Below are positions 8,930 through 20,617 of a stretch of DNA of 64,000 nucleotides, one piece after another. Within the stretch, counting starts at the first letter, position 1, and each line of letters starts with the position of its first letter. Position numbers and translations under genes: made by a program. The notes under the pieces were generated by a model. That model was not told the DNA's origin and made no database searches. It saw nothing but the letters and a program-made list of their open reading frames with translations. This stretch comes from Lautropia mirabilis (GTDB lineage Bacteria; Pseudomonadota; Gammaproteobacteria; Burkholderiales; Burkholderiaceae_B): positions 1 through 64,000 of the forward strand of contig CAMCOS010000002.1 in NCBI GenBank assembly GCA_945876565.1, in the 5' to 3' direction.

Positions 8930-9321
8930 GACATGTATTGGCTGATTTCAATCAGATTGTTGTCAGGATCCCTGACATAAACCGACTGGATCTTCCCGAC
9001 GGCGCCCGTGCGCGCGACCGGGCCCTCAATAATCGGCCAAGCGCGCGCTTTTAAGATATCAATGACTTGCGCAAGCGGGCAATCAGCAATGAAACACAAA
9101 TCCGCTGATCCTGGGGTTGGCAGATGCGCTTTGGGCTCAAACTCTTTACCCGCAATGTGAAGATTGATTTTTTGATTGCCAAACACAAAGGCTTTGCGCT
9201 CAACCGGCGGTGTGCCACCAACAAAGGTCTCTAACCGCATACCAAGAATGCGTGTGTAGAAATCAATGCAGGCTTGCTCTTGTGCCGTGGTTAGAACAAG
9301 ATGGTCTAGGTGATGAATCAT
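8926..9321 (-). CDS. second VOC-superfamily protein
   Basis: 131 residues from the preferred start MIHHLDHLVL, with an alternative ATG four codons upstream at 9333. It is a compact VOC protein: the His in HHLDHLVLTT, the central block KINLHIAGKEFEPKAHLPTP with a second His, and the C-terminal SVYVRDPDNNLIEISQY with the Glu. This composition is typical of small fosfomycin-resistance/glyoxalase-like proteins, but no specific activity can be assigned. It is convergent with, and not obviously a recent duplicate of, the longer VOC gene at 8414-8929. Confidence 0.8.
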   Translation of the reverse strand: MIHHLDHLVLTTAQEQACIDFYTRILGMRLETFVGGTPPVERKAFVFGNQKINLHIAGKEFEPKAHLPTPGSADLCFIADCPLAQVIDILKARAWPIIEGPVARTGAVGKIQSVYVRDPDNNLIEISQYMS

Positions 9322-9579
9322 AAGTACGCTCATAGACACTGAGAAACACAAAAGCCAGATTAACGCGATACCACTCGATCAGCCAGTTGCTAGACAGTGA
9401 CCAGCGCGTTTCCAACCGATTATCGCGCTTACGTCGCCTAGTCTTGAAACGGCGCAACAAAGTGAAAGCAGCAGCCCTATAATCACCTCCAGCCCGTGTT
9501 TGAACTCATCGATTTGTCCACAAAACACCGACCGTTCGCGGGACTTCCAATTCTTGGTCATTGATACGAGAGGCAAGCA

Positions 9580-9945
9580 GTGATCGAACGTTACTCAGAC
9601 CATGCGGCCAACGAACGAACCTTTCTTGCCTGGATCAGAACCGGCATTGCGCTCGCTGCCTTTGGGTTCGTGTTAGAGAAGTTTCACTTCTTTCTGGTCA
9701 GGATTGACGCGTTGGGCCTCACACAGGACAAACACGCCAGCACACATGACACAAAGACTGCCGGCATTATTTTGGTGGTGTTTGGACTCATCGTCATTGC
9801 CGGTTCAATTGTGCGTTACCTGAGTACCGACGCCAAGATCAGAAGGCCAGATCCCGTGGCTTATTCAACCAAAGCAGCGACGCTGCTCGGACTGACACTG
9901 CTGGTGCTAGGCGCATTCATGCTTTGGACCATGGTTGGGCTTTGA
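9580..9945 (+). CDS. DUF202 (YidH-like) inner-membrane protein
   Basis: 121 residues from a GTG start with GAGAGG about seven bases upstream. The N-terminal motif HAANERTFLAWIRTGIALAA is diagnostic of DUF202, and three hydrophobic segments follow (about 22-38, 60-80, 100-118). The family is small integral inner-membrane proteins of unknown role. A perfect TATAAT at 9478-9483 lies about 100 bases upstream, but without a convincing -35 box. Confidence 0.85.
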   Translation: MIERYSDHAANERTFLAWIRTGIALAAFGFVLEKFHFFLVRIDALGLTQDKHASTHDTKTAGIILVVFGLIVIAGSIVRYLSTDAKIRRPDPVAYSTKAATLLGLTLLVLGAFMLWTMVGL

Positions 9946-9965
9946 ACGTTTTTCTTGCGCCCAGC

Positions 9966-10133
9966 TCATGAGCCTTTGGGCGAATCGTTATCCGGGTTTT
10001 CAGTGACATCGTGCCGTCTGTCTTTGTCATTTAGGACCTTACCTACCAAGAGCTCTACCGCGATCATGAGTGCCACAATGATCGCCACTGAGACTATGGC
10101 GATGGTGGTGGGGTGGTGGGGCTCATGAATCAG
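9966..10133 (-). CDS. possible small single-span membrane protein without AUG start
   Basis: A minus-strand frame ending at TGA (9966-9968) encodes about 55 residues: a short polar head (LIHEPHHPTT), a strong hydrophobic span (IAIVSVAIIVALMIAVELLV) and a charged tail (GKVLNDKDRRHDVTENPDND). That is a textbook small membrane-protein layout. No ATG, GTG or TTG lies at the head; only CTG (10131-10133) or ATT (10128-10130) could start it, overlapping the stop of the truncated hydrolase. It may be a fragment of a larger gene, a coupled non-AUG gene, or chance. Function unknown. Confidence 0.3.
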   Translation of the reverse strand: MIHEPHHPTTIAIVSVAIIVALMIAVELLVGKVLNDKDRRHDVTENPDNDSPKGS

Positions 10134-10791
10134 ATCTTCGTGTAAGGGCTGGCAACCATTTAAGCAATAGCATCTCAGTTTTCATGGTCGTGCGCCCACT
10201 GAACGGCATATTTTTGAGTCTCTCGCGCCACCGCTGAGACCCAAAACCAATGTGTGATCCCTTGTTAATCCAGCGCAGCTGTGCATCAGGAATCTGCGCT
10301 GCGGCGTAGCTCGCGTGTTCTGCTGGCACATCTCGCTCAGCTGTCCCATGAAAAATCAATGTGGGTGCCTCAATCCGATTCATAGGCATCTCGGTAAGCG
10401 AAGTCAGCATCGAGATATCATTTTCAAGCCCAGGTTGACGTTGCTCGTAACGCGTACTCATGGTTTGCATCATGACACGCACAAAAGCCAGCTCGGTTGG
10501 ATCCGTGACCGCATGACGCACTTGTTTGTCGAGCTCATCACCCTCTAGCGTTCCCTCTGTCGTGAGAAACTGCTTGATCATCATGGTCGGGAAATGCCGC
10601 ATGAGCCAGTCCACTAAACACATCCCTGGACGACTCAGGTAGAGCGCCTGTTCAACGACAGAGATCTCTTGCATTTTGGTGTAACGCATGCAGACCGAAT
10701 CGATCTCAATCAATGCCTTAACCCGATCAGGATAGTTCTGAGCCAAGGCATAGGTTGGAGGCCCGCCAGCTGACGCACCTACGACAGTCAC
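10123..10791 (-). pseudogene. N-terminally truncated alpha/beta hydrolase
   Basis: 222 codons from GTG, beginning almost at the nucleophile elbow (VVGASAGGP, the GxSxG serine loop). They continue with a cap region and the late catalytic block IEAPTLIFHGTAERDVPAEH (the Asp region), with the catalytic His in NKGSHIGFG. Family members are normally about 280-310 residues, so roughly the first 80-100 residues carrying the early strands and oxyanion hole are absent. An in-frame TGA lies four codons upstream, and no upstream hydrolase homology was found. It is probably a deletion remnant, although the downstream part is not frameshifted. Confidence 0.65.
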
Positions 10792-10797
10792 TTGCGC

Positions 10798-11154
10798 CTG
10801 TCAGCTTCCGGGTTAAGCAGACAAATCACAGTGTCGAAAACGACCGTTAAATTCCCTGGGCATGTACTGCGCAGTAGACACGTTACCCGAGGACTCGTGT
10901 GCCCCGATACGGTGTCACTAGCCCAAAACTTTCGAAACAACGCTAGTGTCCGTCAGCGCATTCAACCTCATGTGACCTCACATGAAACTGATCTGTACAA
11001 ACTTATCTGTACAGCATTTGTGCATAGCGATCAATGTTACCAACCTAAGGGCTGATACCGGTGTGAGTAGCCATGCTTTGGCTGAATTTGACGGTGACTA
11101 AAAAAGCGGTCGTCGATCGAGCCACAGGCATCGTCGACGAACAAGACGCTCACT
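10798..11154. other. no gene seen; spacer after hydrolase truncation point
   Basis: About 360 bases between the truncated hydrolase and the SYLF gene. No frame with recognisable homology, tRNA or strong terminator is visible. The breakpoint that removed the hydrolase N-terminus should lie near 10798. Confidence 0.4.
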
Positions 11155-11709
11155 TTACTTGTCGATTTTTGTGATTTTGTTACCCTGAATACCCAGGCCA
11201 GCCATCAAGCCACGCTGCTCGAAAATGAATGCATAGATGTCATCTTGCATCGTGATGGTGGTTTTTGATGCTGCTATGCCCTTGTCCATTACCACAATGC
11301 TAGGTCCCACACCCACCTCGAAACCTTGTGCAGTGTCTATCGCTTTCAAAGCGCTATCTTTCATGAAAAACAGGGCATAGCCATACTCTTGGGCACCAGC
11401 TTGAAAACCAACCGAGGCGCCCGTTGTGTTGTAAAAGCCAACGGCTTTACCATCACGCCACAAAACACCTTCACCATACTGGCCACCGACGATCAGCCCG
11501 GCTTTGGTCACTTTTGGAAACACCAAAACAGCAATCGCCTTGTCATTAAGCGTATTGGCTGTTGGGTTTTCTTTGATAAGCGCTGACAAAGCTTGAAAGG
11601 AAGACCGCTCTAATGCCGCTTTGGACTCAGCGTGAACGGCTGCCCCAAAGGTGGTTAATGAAGTTAAAAGCAAAACGGCACAAAATTGACGACTAATAAA
11701 ACTGAACAT
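11155..11709 (-). CDS. SYLF (Ysc84-like) lipid-binding domain protein
   Basis: 184 residues from the ATG at 11707-11709, preceded by GAGAAG; an open extension upstream lacks protein character. A signal peptide (ISRQFCAVLLLTSLTTFGAA, processed near VHA) precedes the SYLF domain, visible as IAVLVFPKVTKAGLIVGGQY, GKAVGFYNTTGASVGFQAG and the closing DIYAFIFEQRGLMAGLG block. SYLF domains bind phosphoinositides in eukaryotes. The bacterial exported versions are of unknown role, presumably periplasmic or outer-membrane associated. Confidence 0.82.
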   Translation of the reverse strand: MFSFISRQFCAVLLLTSLTTFGAAVHAESKAALERSSFQALSALIKENPTANTLNDKAIAVLVFPKVTKAGLIVGGQYGEGVLWRDGKAVGFYNTTGASVGFQAGAQEYGYALFFMKDSALKAIDTAQGFEVGVGPSIVVMDKGIAASKTTITMQDDIYAFIFEQRGLMAGLGIQGNKITKIDK

Positions 11710-12043
11710 GATTTCTTCTCGACATTTCAAGGTTTGGCACGCCTGCCAAGTAACTGTCACGCACTGTATCTTAATCCCTAAAACGAACAATTAAGCCTTT
11801 GATTTACGTTCGTCACCAAACGGCCCTCATTGCACCGCCCCTGACTTCTACTTGGATATAGCGATCACCTGTAAATGATCTGAGCCTGCCGCTGGCCACG
11901 GTTTTTAACGACCAGAAAAGTTAGGGTGTGGTGTTTGTATTAGCAGTTCCGCAGCATCACCACTGCGCCACAGCAGTTGGCTACTGCTGGCATGGCTTTA
12001 AAAGCGCGTGACTGTGTCTGCTGGATGAAGTTGGAAATTTGTA
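11710..12043. other. intergenic, nothing recognised
   Basis: About 330 bases between the SYLF gene start and tRNA-Pro. It should contain the SYLF promoter (minus strand) and the 3' trailer of tRNA-Pro, but no convincing promoter pair, terminator hairpin or open frame was identified. Confidence 0.4.
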
Positions 12044-12120
<77 letters not shown>

Positions 12121-12215
12121 ATGTCGGAATAGCAGGCAACTAGCGCTGCCTCGGGAATCCGGCGAACGCCAGAAAGATTAAGATTCTAGCAGGTTTCAGG
12201 GCTCGGATAACTCGG

Positions 12216-13187
12216 CTAATTGTCGCGGTTAAGGGACAGTCCTGCGACTTGGGTGAGCACCGTGCGGATTTGATTGTCTGGCAAATCAGCGAGCGCTTGG
12301 ATCGCCAAGTCAATCTCTGCTTGGGCCGCGCGGCGGGTATGCTCAAGCGCATCTGTTTCATGAATGGCGCTGGCAACCGCCAAAAAGTCACCCTCGCCCG
12401 TCTCAATTGCGTGGCGAATTAGCTGCTTTTGTGCGTCCGTACCGACTTCAAGCACGCGTAGCAACGGCAAAGTCGGCTTGCCCTCTCGCAGATCATCGCC
12501 CACGGTCTTGCCAAGCGTTTCGGCATTACCCGAGTAATCAAGCAAATCGTCAATGAGTTGAAAGGCTGTACCCAAGTGACGACCGTACGTGCCCGCAGCC
12601 TGCTGTTGCTGATCGGTGGCCTTGGCCAATATAGCGCCCGCCACGGCTGCGGCTTCAAACAGTTTGGCTGTTTTATAGCGAACAACCTGCAGGTACCGTT
12701 TCTCAGTCACATCCGGGTCATTCACATTGAGTAACTGAAGCACCTCGCCCTCAGAAATCACGGTGGTGGCCTCGGCCATCACCCGCATGATGTCCATGCT
12801 GTTGACCTCAACCATCATCTCAAAGGCTCGGGAGTACAGATAATCGCCCACCAAGACGCTAGCCGGATTTCCGAATACCGCGTTGGCCGTGCTTTTCCCG
12901 CGGCGCATGTCAGAGTCATCCACCACGTCGTCATGCAATAGGGTGGCGGTATGAATAAATTCCACCACCGCAGCCATCACCGCCTGCTTGTCACCCTGAT
13001 GGCCTAAGTTTTTAGCCATGAGCAGCACCAGCGCGGGACGAAGTCGTTTGCCACCAGCGCCGATGATGTAGTCGCCAATCGTACGAATTAGCACCACTTC
13101 AGAGTTCAGGCGTGCTCGTATAACGGCGTTGACTGCCGCCATATCGTCGGCAATCGGGGACAGGAGCTCGGCAATGGGTGTTGACAC
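12216..13187 (-). CDS. ispB: all-trans polyprenyl (octaprenyl) diphosphate synthase
   Basis: A 323-residue trans-prenyltransferase making the long isoprenoid tail of ubiquinone. The first aspartate-rich motif DDVVD is at about 86-90 (LLHDDVVDDSDMRRG) and the second, DDLLD, at about 213-217 (FQLIDDLLDYSG); both bind Mg-diphosphate. The substrate-binding GGKRLRP is near 45-51. Length and sequence fit IspB rather than the shorter farnesyl-diphosphate synthases. It is divergent from rplU-rpmA, the standard arrangement in beta- and gammaproteobacteria, with about 98 bases between the starts. Confidence 0.95.
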   Translation of the reverse strand: MSTPIAELLSPIADDMAAVNAVIRARLNSEVVLIRTIGDYIIGAGGKRLRPALVLLMAKNLGHQGDKQAVMAAVVEFIHTATLLHDDVVDDSDMRRGKSTANAVFGNPASVLVGDYLYSRAFEMMVEVNSMDIMRVMAEATTVISEGEVLQLLNVNDPDVTEKRYLQVVRYKTAKLFEAAAVAGAILAKATDQQQQAAGTYGRHLGTAFQLIDDLLDYSGNAETLGKTVGDDLREGKPTLPLLRVLEVGTDAQKQLIRHAIETGEGDFLAVASAIHETDALEHTRRAAQAEIDLAIQALADLPDNQIRTVLTQVAGLSLNRDN

Positions 13188-13226
13188 AGCAGATTCTTTT
13201 TGACTTTCAATGAGTTATCGGTTAAC

Positions 13227-13261
13227 TTCTTCGGTTCGGCTTTGGGCCGAAGAATTTTTTT
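13227..13261 (+). promoter_or_regulatory. terminator-like hairpin in the rplU leader (candidate attenuator)
   Basis: TTCTTCGG (13227-13234) pairs perfectly with CCGAAGAA (13247-13254) across a 12-base loop and is followed by seven T residues (13255-13261). The ATG of rplU is 25 bases further on. Because ispB points the other way, this intrinsic-terminator shape belongs to the 5' leader of the rplU transcript unless the rplU promoter lies downstream of it, where there is little room. That suggests attenuation control of the L21-L27 operon. Confidence 0.6.
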
Positions 13262-13285
13262 ACCCTAAAACCAAGAGGTTAACCC

Positions 13286-13597
13286 ATGTACGCGGTCATA
13301 AAAACCGGTGGCAAGCAGTATCGCATTGCCGCTGGCCAGAAACTGAAAATAGAACAGATACCGGCAGACATTGGGCAAGAAATCACGCTAGACCAGGTTT
13401 TATCGGTTGGCGAAGGCGAGCAAATCAAAGTGGGTGCTCCCATCGTTGCCGGTGCCGTGGTCAAGGCAACAGTTCTTGCGCAAGGACGCCACGACAAGGT
13501 GAAGATTTTTAAAATGCGCCGTCGCAAGCATTACCAAAAGCGTCAAGGCCATCGTCAAAACTACACGGAAATCCGTATTGAGTCGATCTCGGCTTAA
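13286..13597 (+). CDS. rplU: 50S ribosomal protein L21
   Basis: 103 residues, full length. It opens [20 protein letters not shown] and carries the conserved C-terminal signature [20 protein letters not shown], then YTEIRI. L21 is a 23S rRNA-binding protein of the large subunit. AAGAGG lies upstream of the ATG. It is first in the rplU-rpmA-obgE cluster, 28 bases before rpmA, and its leader holds a terminator-like hairpin at 13227-13261. Confidence 0.98.
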   Translation: MYAVIKTGGKQYRIAAGQKLKIEQIPADIGQEITLDQVLSVGEGEQIKVGAPIVAGAVVKATVLAQGRHDKVKIFKMRRRKHYQKRQGHRQNYTEIRIESISA

Positions 13598-13625
13598 TTA
13601 GGGTAGAAATCAGGAGTTAATAACC

Positions 13626-15051
<1,426 letters not shown>

Positions 15052-15095
15052 AATCGATCAGCTGAGATAGTTCGACTATTCAGGAACCACTGAGC

Positions 15096-16229
15096 ATGCC
15101 CTCCGAATCATCCTCCCCCGTGAAGACTGGCAACCGTTTGGTTGTCAAAGTCGGATCGAGCCTAGTAACCAACGACGGTCGCGGTCTAGATTTGCAAGCC
15201 GTGGGTCAATGGTGCGAACAAATCGCTGCCCTCAGAAAATCCGGCAAAGATGTGGTGCTCGTCTCTAGTGGCGCCATCGCCGAAGGCATGGCGCGCCTTG
15301 GCTGGAAACGTCGTCCAGTGGAAATGCATGAGCTGCAAGCAGCAGCAGCGGTTGGACAGATGGGTTTGGCACAAGCTTATGAGGGCGCGTTTAGCGCTCA
15401 TGGGCTTAGAACAGCTCAGATTTTGCTCACCCACGAGGACATGACTGATCGATTGCGTTACTTAAACGCGCGGTCAACGCTATTGGCGCTTTTCAAGTTT
15501 GGCATTGTGCCCATCGTCAATGAAAACGACACCGTGGCAACCGACGAAATCAAGGTGGGCGACAACGACACGCTCGGTGCCTTAGTCGCCAACCTGGTCG
15601 AAGCCGATGCACTCATTATTCTCACCGACCAAACCGGCCTGTACGACCAGGATCCCCGCCAAAACCCCAATGCCCGCCTCATTACACAAGCACTGGCCAA
15701 TGATCCCAACCTGGCAGCCATGGCTGGTGGAGCCGGCAGTCACATCGGCAAAGGTGGCATGCTGACCAAGGTGCTTGCGGCTCAGCGCGCCGCTAAAAGC
15801 GGGGCGTCAACCATCATTGCTTCAGGCCGTGAACCCAATGTGCTGACCCGACTTGCTGCGGGCGCAGCAATCGGTTCAGCGCTTTTAGCGAGTGAACCAG
15901 TTTGGTCAGCCCGCAAACAGTGGATGGCTGATCATCTGCGATTGCGTGGACGCTTGTTGCTTGACTCCGGTGCAGCCAAAGCGCTCACCAAAGATGGCAA
16001 GAGCCTGCTACCCGTTGGTGTACGCGGTGTTGAGGGCGTCTTCGAAGCCGGTGACCTGGTGTCCTGCATTGACACAGATGGCAAAGAATGCGCCCGCGGG
16101 CTGATCAACTATTCCTCATCAGACACGCGTCGTATTATGGGCAAGCCCAGCAGTCAAATCGCAGCCGTTCTGGGTGAGATGACAGAGTCTGAACTGATCC
16201 ACCGTGACAATCTAGTGGTACTGAACTAG
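15096..16229 (+). CDS. proB: glutamate 5-kinase
   Basis: A 377-residue first enzyme of proline synthesis, making gamma-glutamyl phosphate from glutamate and ATP. The amino-acid kinase domain begins [11 protein letters not shown] (about 12-22), with [28 protein letters not shown] and the ATP-site GKGGMLTK loop. The C-terminal PUA domain ([11 protein letters not shown] to the end, about 285-377) is present, as in long bacterial ProB. It is downstream of obgE in the same orientation, 44 bases apart. Proline feedback on ProB is family knowledge. Confidence 0.96.
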   Translation: MPSESSSPVKTGNRLVVKVGSSLVTNDGRGLDLQAVGQWCEQIAALRKSGKDVVLVSSGAIAEGMARLGWKRRPVEMHELQAAAAVGQMGLAQAYEGAFSAHGLRTAQILLTHEDMTDRLRYLNARSTLLALFKFGIVPIVNENDTVATDEIKVGDNDTLGALVANLVEADALIILTDQTGLYDQDPRQNPNARLITQALANDPNLAAMAGGAGSHIGKGGMLTKVLAAQRAAKSGASTIIASGREPNVLTRLAAGAAIGSALLASEPVWSARKQWMADHLRLRGRLLLDSGAAKALTKDGKSLLPVGVRGVEGVFEAGDLVSCIDTDGKECARGLINYSSSDTRRIMGKPSSQIAAVLGEMTESELIHRDNLVVLN

Positions 16230-16233
16230 GCAC

Positions 16234-16728
16234 TTAAGGCGACTTTGGACTGAGCAAATCAGACAGGGCAAACGCGGCATTGCGGTCAGATGTTGCCAAG
16301 GCAAACATGCCTTGCTCGATCGGACCATCGATCAAGGCTGCGCCAAGCAACCGGTCATTGATTACCAGCGCCAGTTGCTTACCAATCATTTGCGGCGTGG
16401 TCTGCGCCAGCTTACGGGCACCACTGTTGTTTAACTGAATACCAACAAAGAAGTAACCCGCCGGGTCCTTCATGGGCGCGACCATTTTAATGTCGGTACC
16501 CTCGACAATGGGTTTTTGCTGCGTGTATAGCTTGGGTTCGCCGCCTCCGGCTGTGCGCATCACCAAGCCTTGTTCGTAGTCTTCTTGGGCATAGTAGAAC
16601 GCCACGCTGCGGCGCTCATCTGGCGGCGGCGGCACGACGACGTCATAAATGGCGCCGCACCCTGGGAGAACAACCACCAAAAAAGTGGTGACCAAGACTC
16701 TAAAACAAAGGTAGATTTTGTGCGTCAT
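16234..16728 (-). CDS. lipoprotein with a SecDF P1-head-like domain
   Basis: 164 residues. The N-terminus is a lipoprotein signal (FRVLVTTFLVVVLPGC, Cys about 24). The C-terminal half, GYFFVGIQLNNSGARKLAQT then GKQLALVINDRLLGAALIDG and FALSDLL, follows the pattern of the P1 head subdomain of SecD (a Gly-Ala-Lys helix, the IGKxLAIVLD strand and the ISAPxI-like strand). It lacks the transmembrane part of SecD, so it is a soluble envelope-anchored domain of unknown function. It is convergent with proB, with only four bases between the stops. Confidence 0.6.
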   Translation of the reverse strand: MTHKIYLCFRVLVTTFLVVVLPGCGAIYDVVVPPPPDERRSVAFYYAQEDYEQGLVMRTAGGGEPKLYTQQKPIVEGTDIKMVAPMKDPAGYFFVGIQLNNSGARKLAQTTPQMIGKQLALVINDRLLGAALIDGPIEQGMFALATSDRNAAFALSDLLSPKSP

Positions 16729-16746
16729 GCCATGATTGTAAGGTGA

Positions 16747-16775
16747 GGTCTGAAACGCCAGTGGTCTGAAACGCC
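16747..16775. repeat. 13-bp direct repeat upstream of thiC promoter region
   Basis: GGTCTGAAACGCC occurs at 16747-16759 and again at 16763-16775, a 16-bp period. The second copy ends about 23 bases before the TATACT -10-like sequence of thiC (16799-16804). It could be a simple slippage duplication or a tandem protein site. Confidence 0.7.
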
Positions 16776-16810
16776 GAGTCCTCGCACACTTTCCCGCCTA
16801 TACTAGGCAG

Positions 16811-18865
<2,055 letters not shown>

Positions 18866-18976
18866 GTGGTTCGGGGTGTTGATAACGCATCACAACCAAC
18901 GGAAACAGTTGGGCCAAGCCAGCTGGCTTTGCCCGCTTGGTAGTGGCATATAACGATAAACTTTGATTTATAGATT

Positions 18977-20078
18977 CGGCCCTGTGAAGTCTTGATTTTC
19001 TCGGAAGCAGCTCCATGTATGGGTCATGGAAAAAGAAGACGCGAGATACCAAACCCTGGAGCAATTGCACGAGAGGCGCAAGCAAGTGGTGCGATTACAC
19101 AAGGAGGGGATCAAAGTGATGCAGATCGTGGCGATGACGGGGTTGAGTTACCCAACGGTGCGCGGGGCCATTGATTTGTACGAGGCGGGCGGTTGTTCGG
19201 CGATTCGCCCGGCTTTGCGCGGGCGCAACCGAGGCGATGGCCGGGTGCTCATTGCAGCCCAGGAAGACACCATCCAGCGTTTGATCATCGACAAGCGGCC
19301 CGAGCAGCTGCAGATGGACTTCAGTCTGTGGAGTCGGGCTGCTGTGGGCCAACTCATTGAGCAGGAATTTGGCATACGACTGCAAGTGCGTAGCATCGGC
19401 AAGCACCTGGCCCGTTGGGGCTTTACCCCGCAAAAGCCCATCAAGAAGGCCTACGAACAGCGCCCTGAAGCGGTCCAGCAATGGTTGGAGCAGGAGTACC
19501 CAGCCATCGAGCAGCGTGCGCGCAAAGAAGGCGCAGAAATTCACTGGGGCGATGAGACGGCGCTGGTCAACACCGATGTGCGCGGCAGGAGTTATGCCCC
19601 GGCAGGCAAAACGCCGGTGGCCATGGCAGTGGGAGGCACACGTCAGAAGCTGTCGATGATTGCAACGGTGACCAATCAAGGCAAGACGCGTTGGATGATC
19701 ATTGATGACGCCTTCGATGCCGACAAGCTGATCGAATTTCTGCAGGACTTGGTCAAAGACGCAGGGCGCAAAGTGTTCCTGATTTTGGACAACCTGCGGG
19801 TACATCACAGCAAGCTGGTCAAAGCGTGGGTGGCACAGCACGAGGACAAGATCGAGCTGTTTTATCTGCCCAGCTACAGCACTGAGCTCAACCCGGAGGA
19901 AAGGCTCAATGCCGACTGGAAGCAGGCAATGGGCAAGCGCGTACCGATCAGAACCAAGGCCAAGTTACGCGAGGCGGCCAACGAGCACATGGCGATGTTG
20001 GACAACAACCCAGAGCGTGACATGGGCTACTTCCAGGATCGCCGTGTGCGATACGCCGCTTAAAACTTCACAGGGCCG
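18977..20078 (+). mobile_element. IS630-family element (copy 2, apparently intact)
   Basis: Perfect 14-bp terminal inverted repeats: CGGCCCTGTGAAGT at 18977-18990 and its complement at 20065-20078. They enclose one complete transposase; total length is 1102 bp. The ends differ from those of copy 1 (4103-5211), so this is a separate IS630 type. It is inserted downstream of thiC, next to a truncated HTH gene. No clean TA duplication at the exact ends is visible. Confidence 0.88.
19026..20063 (+). CDS. IS630-family transposase
   Basis: 345 residues, open throughout. An N-terminal helix-turn-helix (VMQIVAMTGLSYPTVRGAID, about 31-50) binds the ends. The winged-helix-like middle includes FTPQKPIKKAYEQRPEAV, and the DDE catalytic core has Asp about 176 in HWGDETALVNTD, Asp about 255 in LILDNLRVHHSK, and the Glu of YSTELNPEERL (about 287-292). 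It is homologous over its length to the defective copy at 4124-5164 but clearly diverged. The last codons lie just inside the right terminal repeat. Confidence 0.93.
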   Translation: MEKEDARYQTLEQLHERRKQVVRLHKEGIKVMQIVAMTGLSYPTVRGAIDLYEAGGCSAIRPALRGRNRGDGRVLIAAQEDTIQRLIIDKRPEQLQMDFSLWSRAAVGQLIEQEFGIRLQVRSIGKHLARWGFTPQKPIKKAYEQRPEAVQQWLEQEYPAIEQRARKEGAEIHWGDETALVNTDVRGRSYAPAGKTPVAMAVGGTRQKLSMIATVTNQGKTRWMIIDDAFDADKLIEFLQDLVKDAGRKVFLILDNLRVHHSKLVKAWVAQHEDKIELFYLPSYSTELNPEERLNADWKQAMGKRVPIRTKAKLREAANEHMAMLDNNPERDMGYFQDRRVRYAA

Positions 20079-20264
20079 CAGCAATAGTATGGAATTGAAG
20101 CGCGAACCACAGCTCGCGGCTCAACTGGTCCATCTATCGGGTGTTTCCCGCAGTTTCGATGAGTTGTCAAAGGGTTGCTCGCAGTGACAAAGGCTCGGGT
20201 GTCAACTTGACTTACGGCTGGAAGCACGCCTTCATTGGTTTCTACTCAAAACGGAGAAGCCACC

Positions 20265-20426
20265 ATGCAAGTCATACACCTAAGTCAAAAAGAGCTGGCC
20301 GAACGCTGGCGGATGAGTGAGGCGACATTGGAGCGCTGGCGCAGCGACCGCATTGGCCCTGTGTTTCTAAAAATTTTGGGCCGTGTGCTCTATCGGCTCA
20401 GTTTGTCGCACGCCTTCTATTTTTAG
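20265..20426 (+). pseudogene. truncated helix-turn-helix (AlpA/MerR-like) gene
   Basis: An ATG with AACGGAGAAGCCACC just upstream opens 53 residues: MQVIHLSQKELAERWRMSEA then TLERWRSDRIGPVFLKILGR and VLYRL. This is the winged HTH of excisionase/AlpA-type regulators common on integrative elements, where VLYRL normally continues with a D-x-E-A-Y-E helix and tail. Here it switches to SLSHAFYF and stops. A short preceding frame (20089-20187) has no recognised homology. Together with the neighbouring IS it looks like the edge of a lost element. Confidence 0.6.
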
Positions 20427-20617
20427 CCTCATGTCGTTATCGGCGTGTCGCCAATCAAGGTCTACTCAATAATGCGCCCTTGTATAAATTGCTGCATGTG
20501 CAGAATGGCACGTCCAGTTCGCCCGAGCTTAAAACAGGCTGCATATCAAGCATATCGATTAACTCGGCTTGTGGCACAATGCCCCGACCTTATTGCTACG
20601 CTTAGTTAACCTTGCTT

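Noticed and set aside
19095-19841. 248-codon frame antisense to the IS630 transposase
   Set aside because: Shadow of a clear transposase on the other strand.
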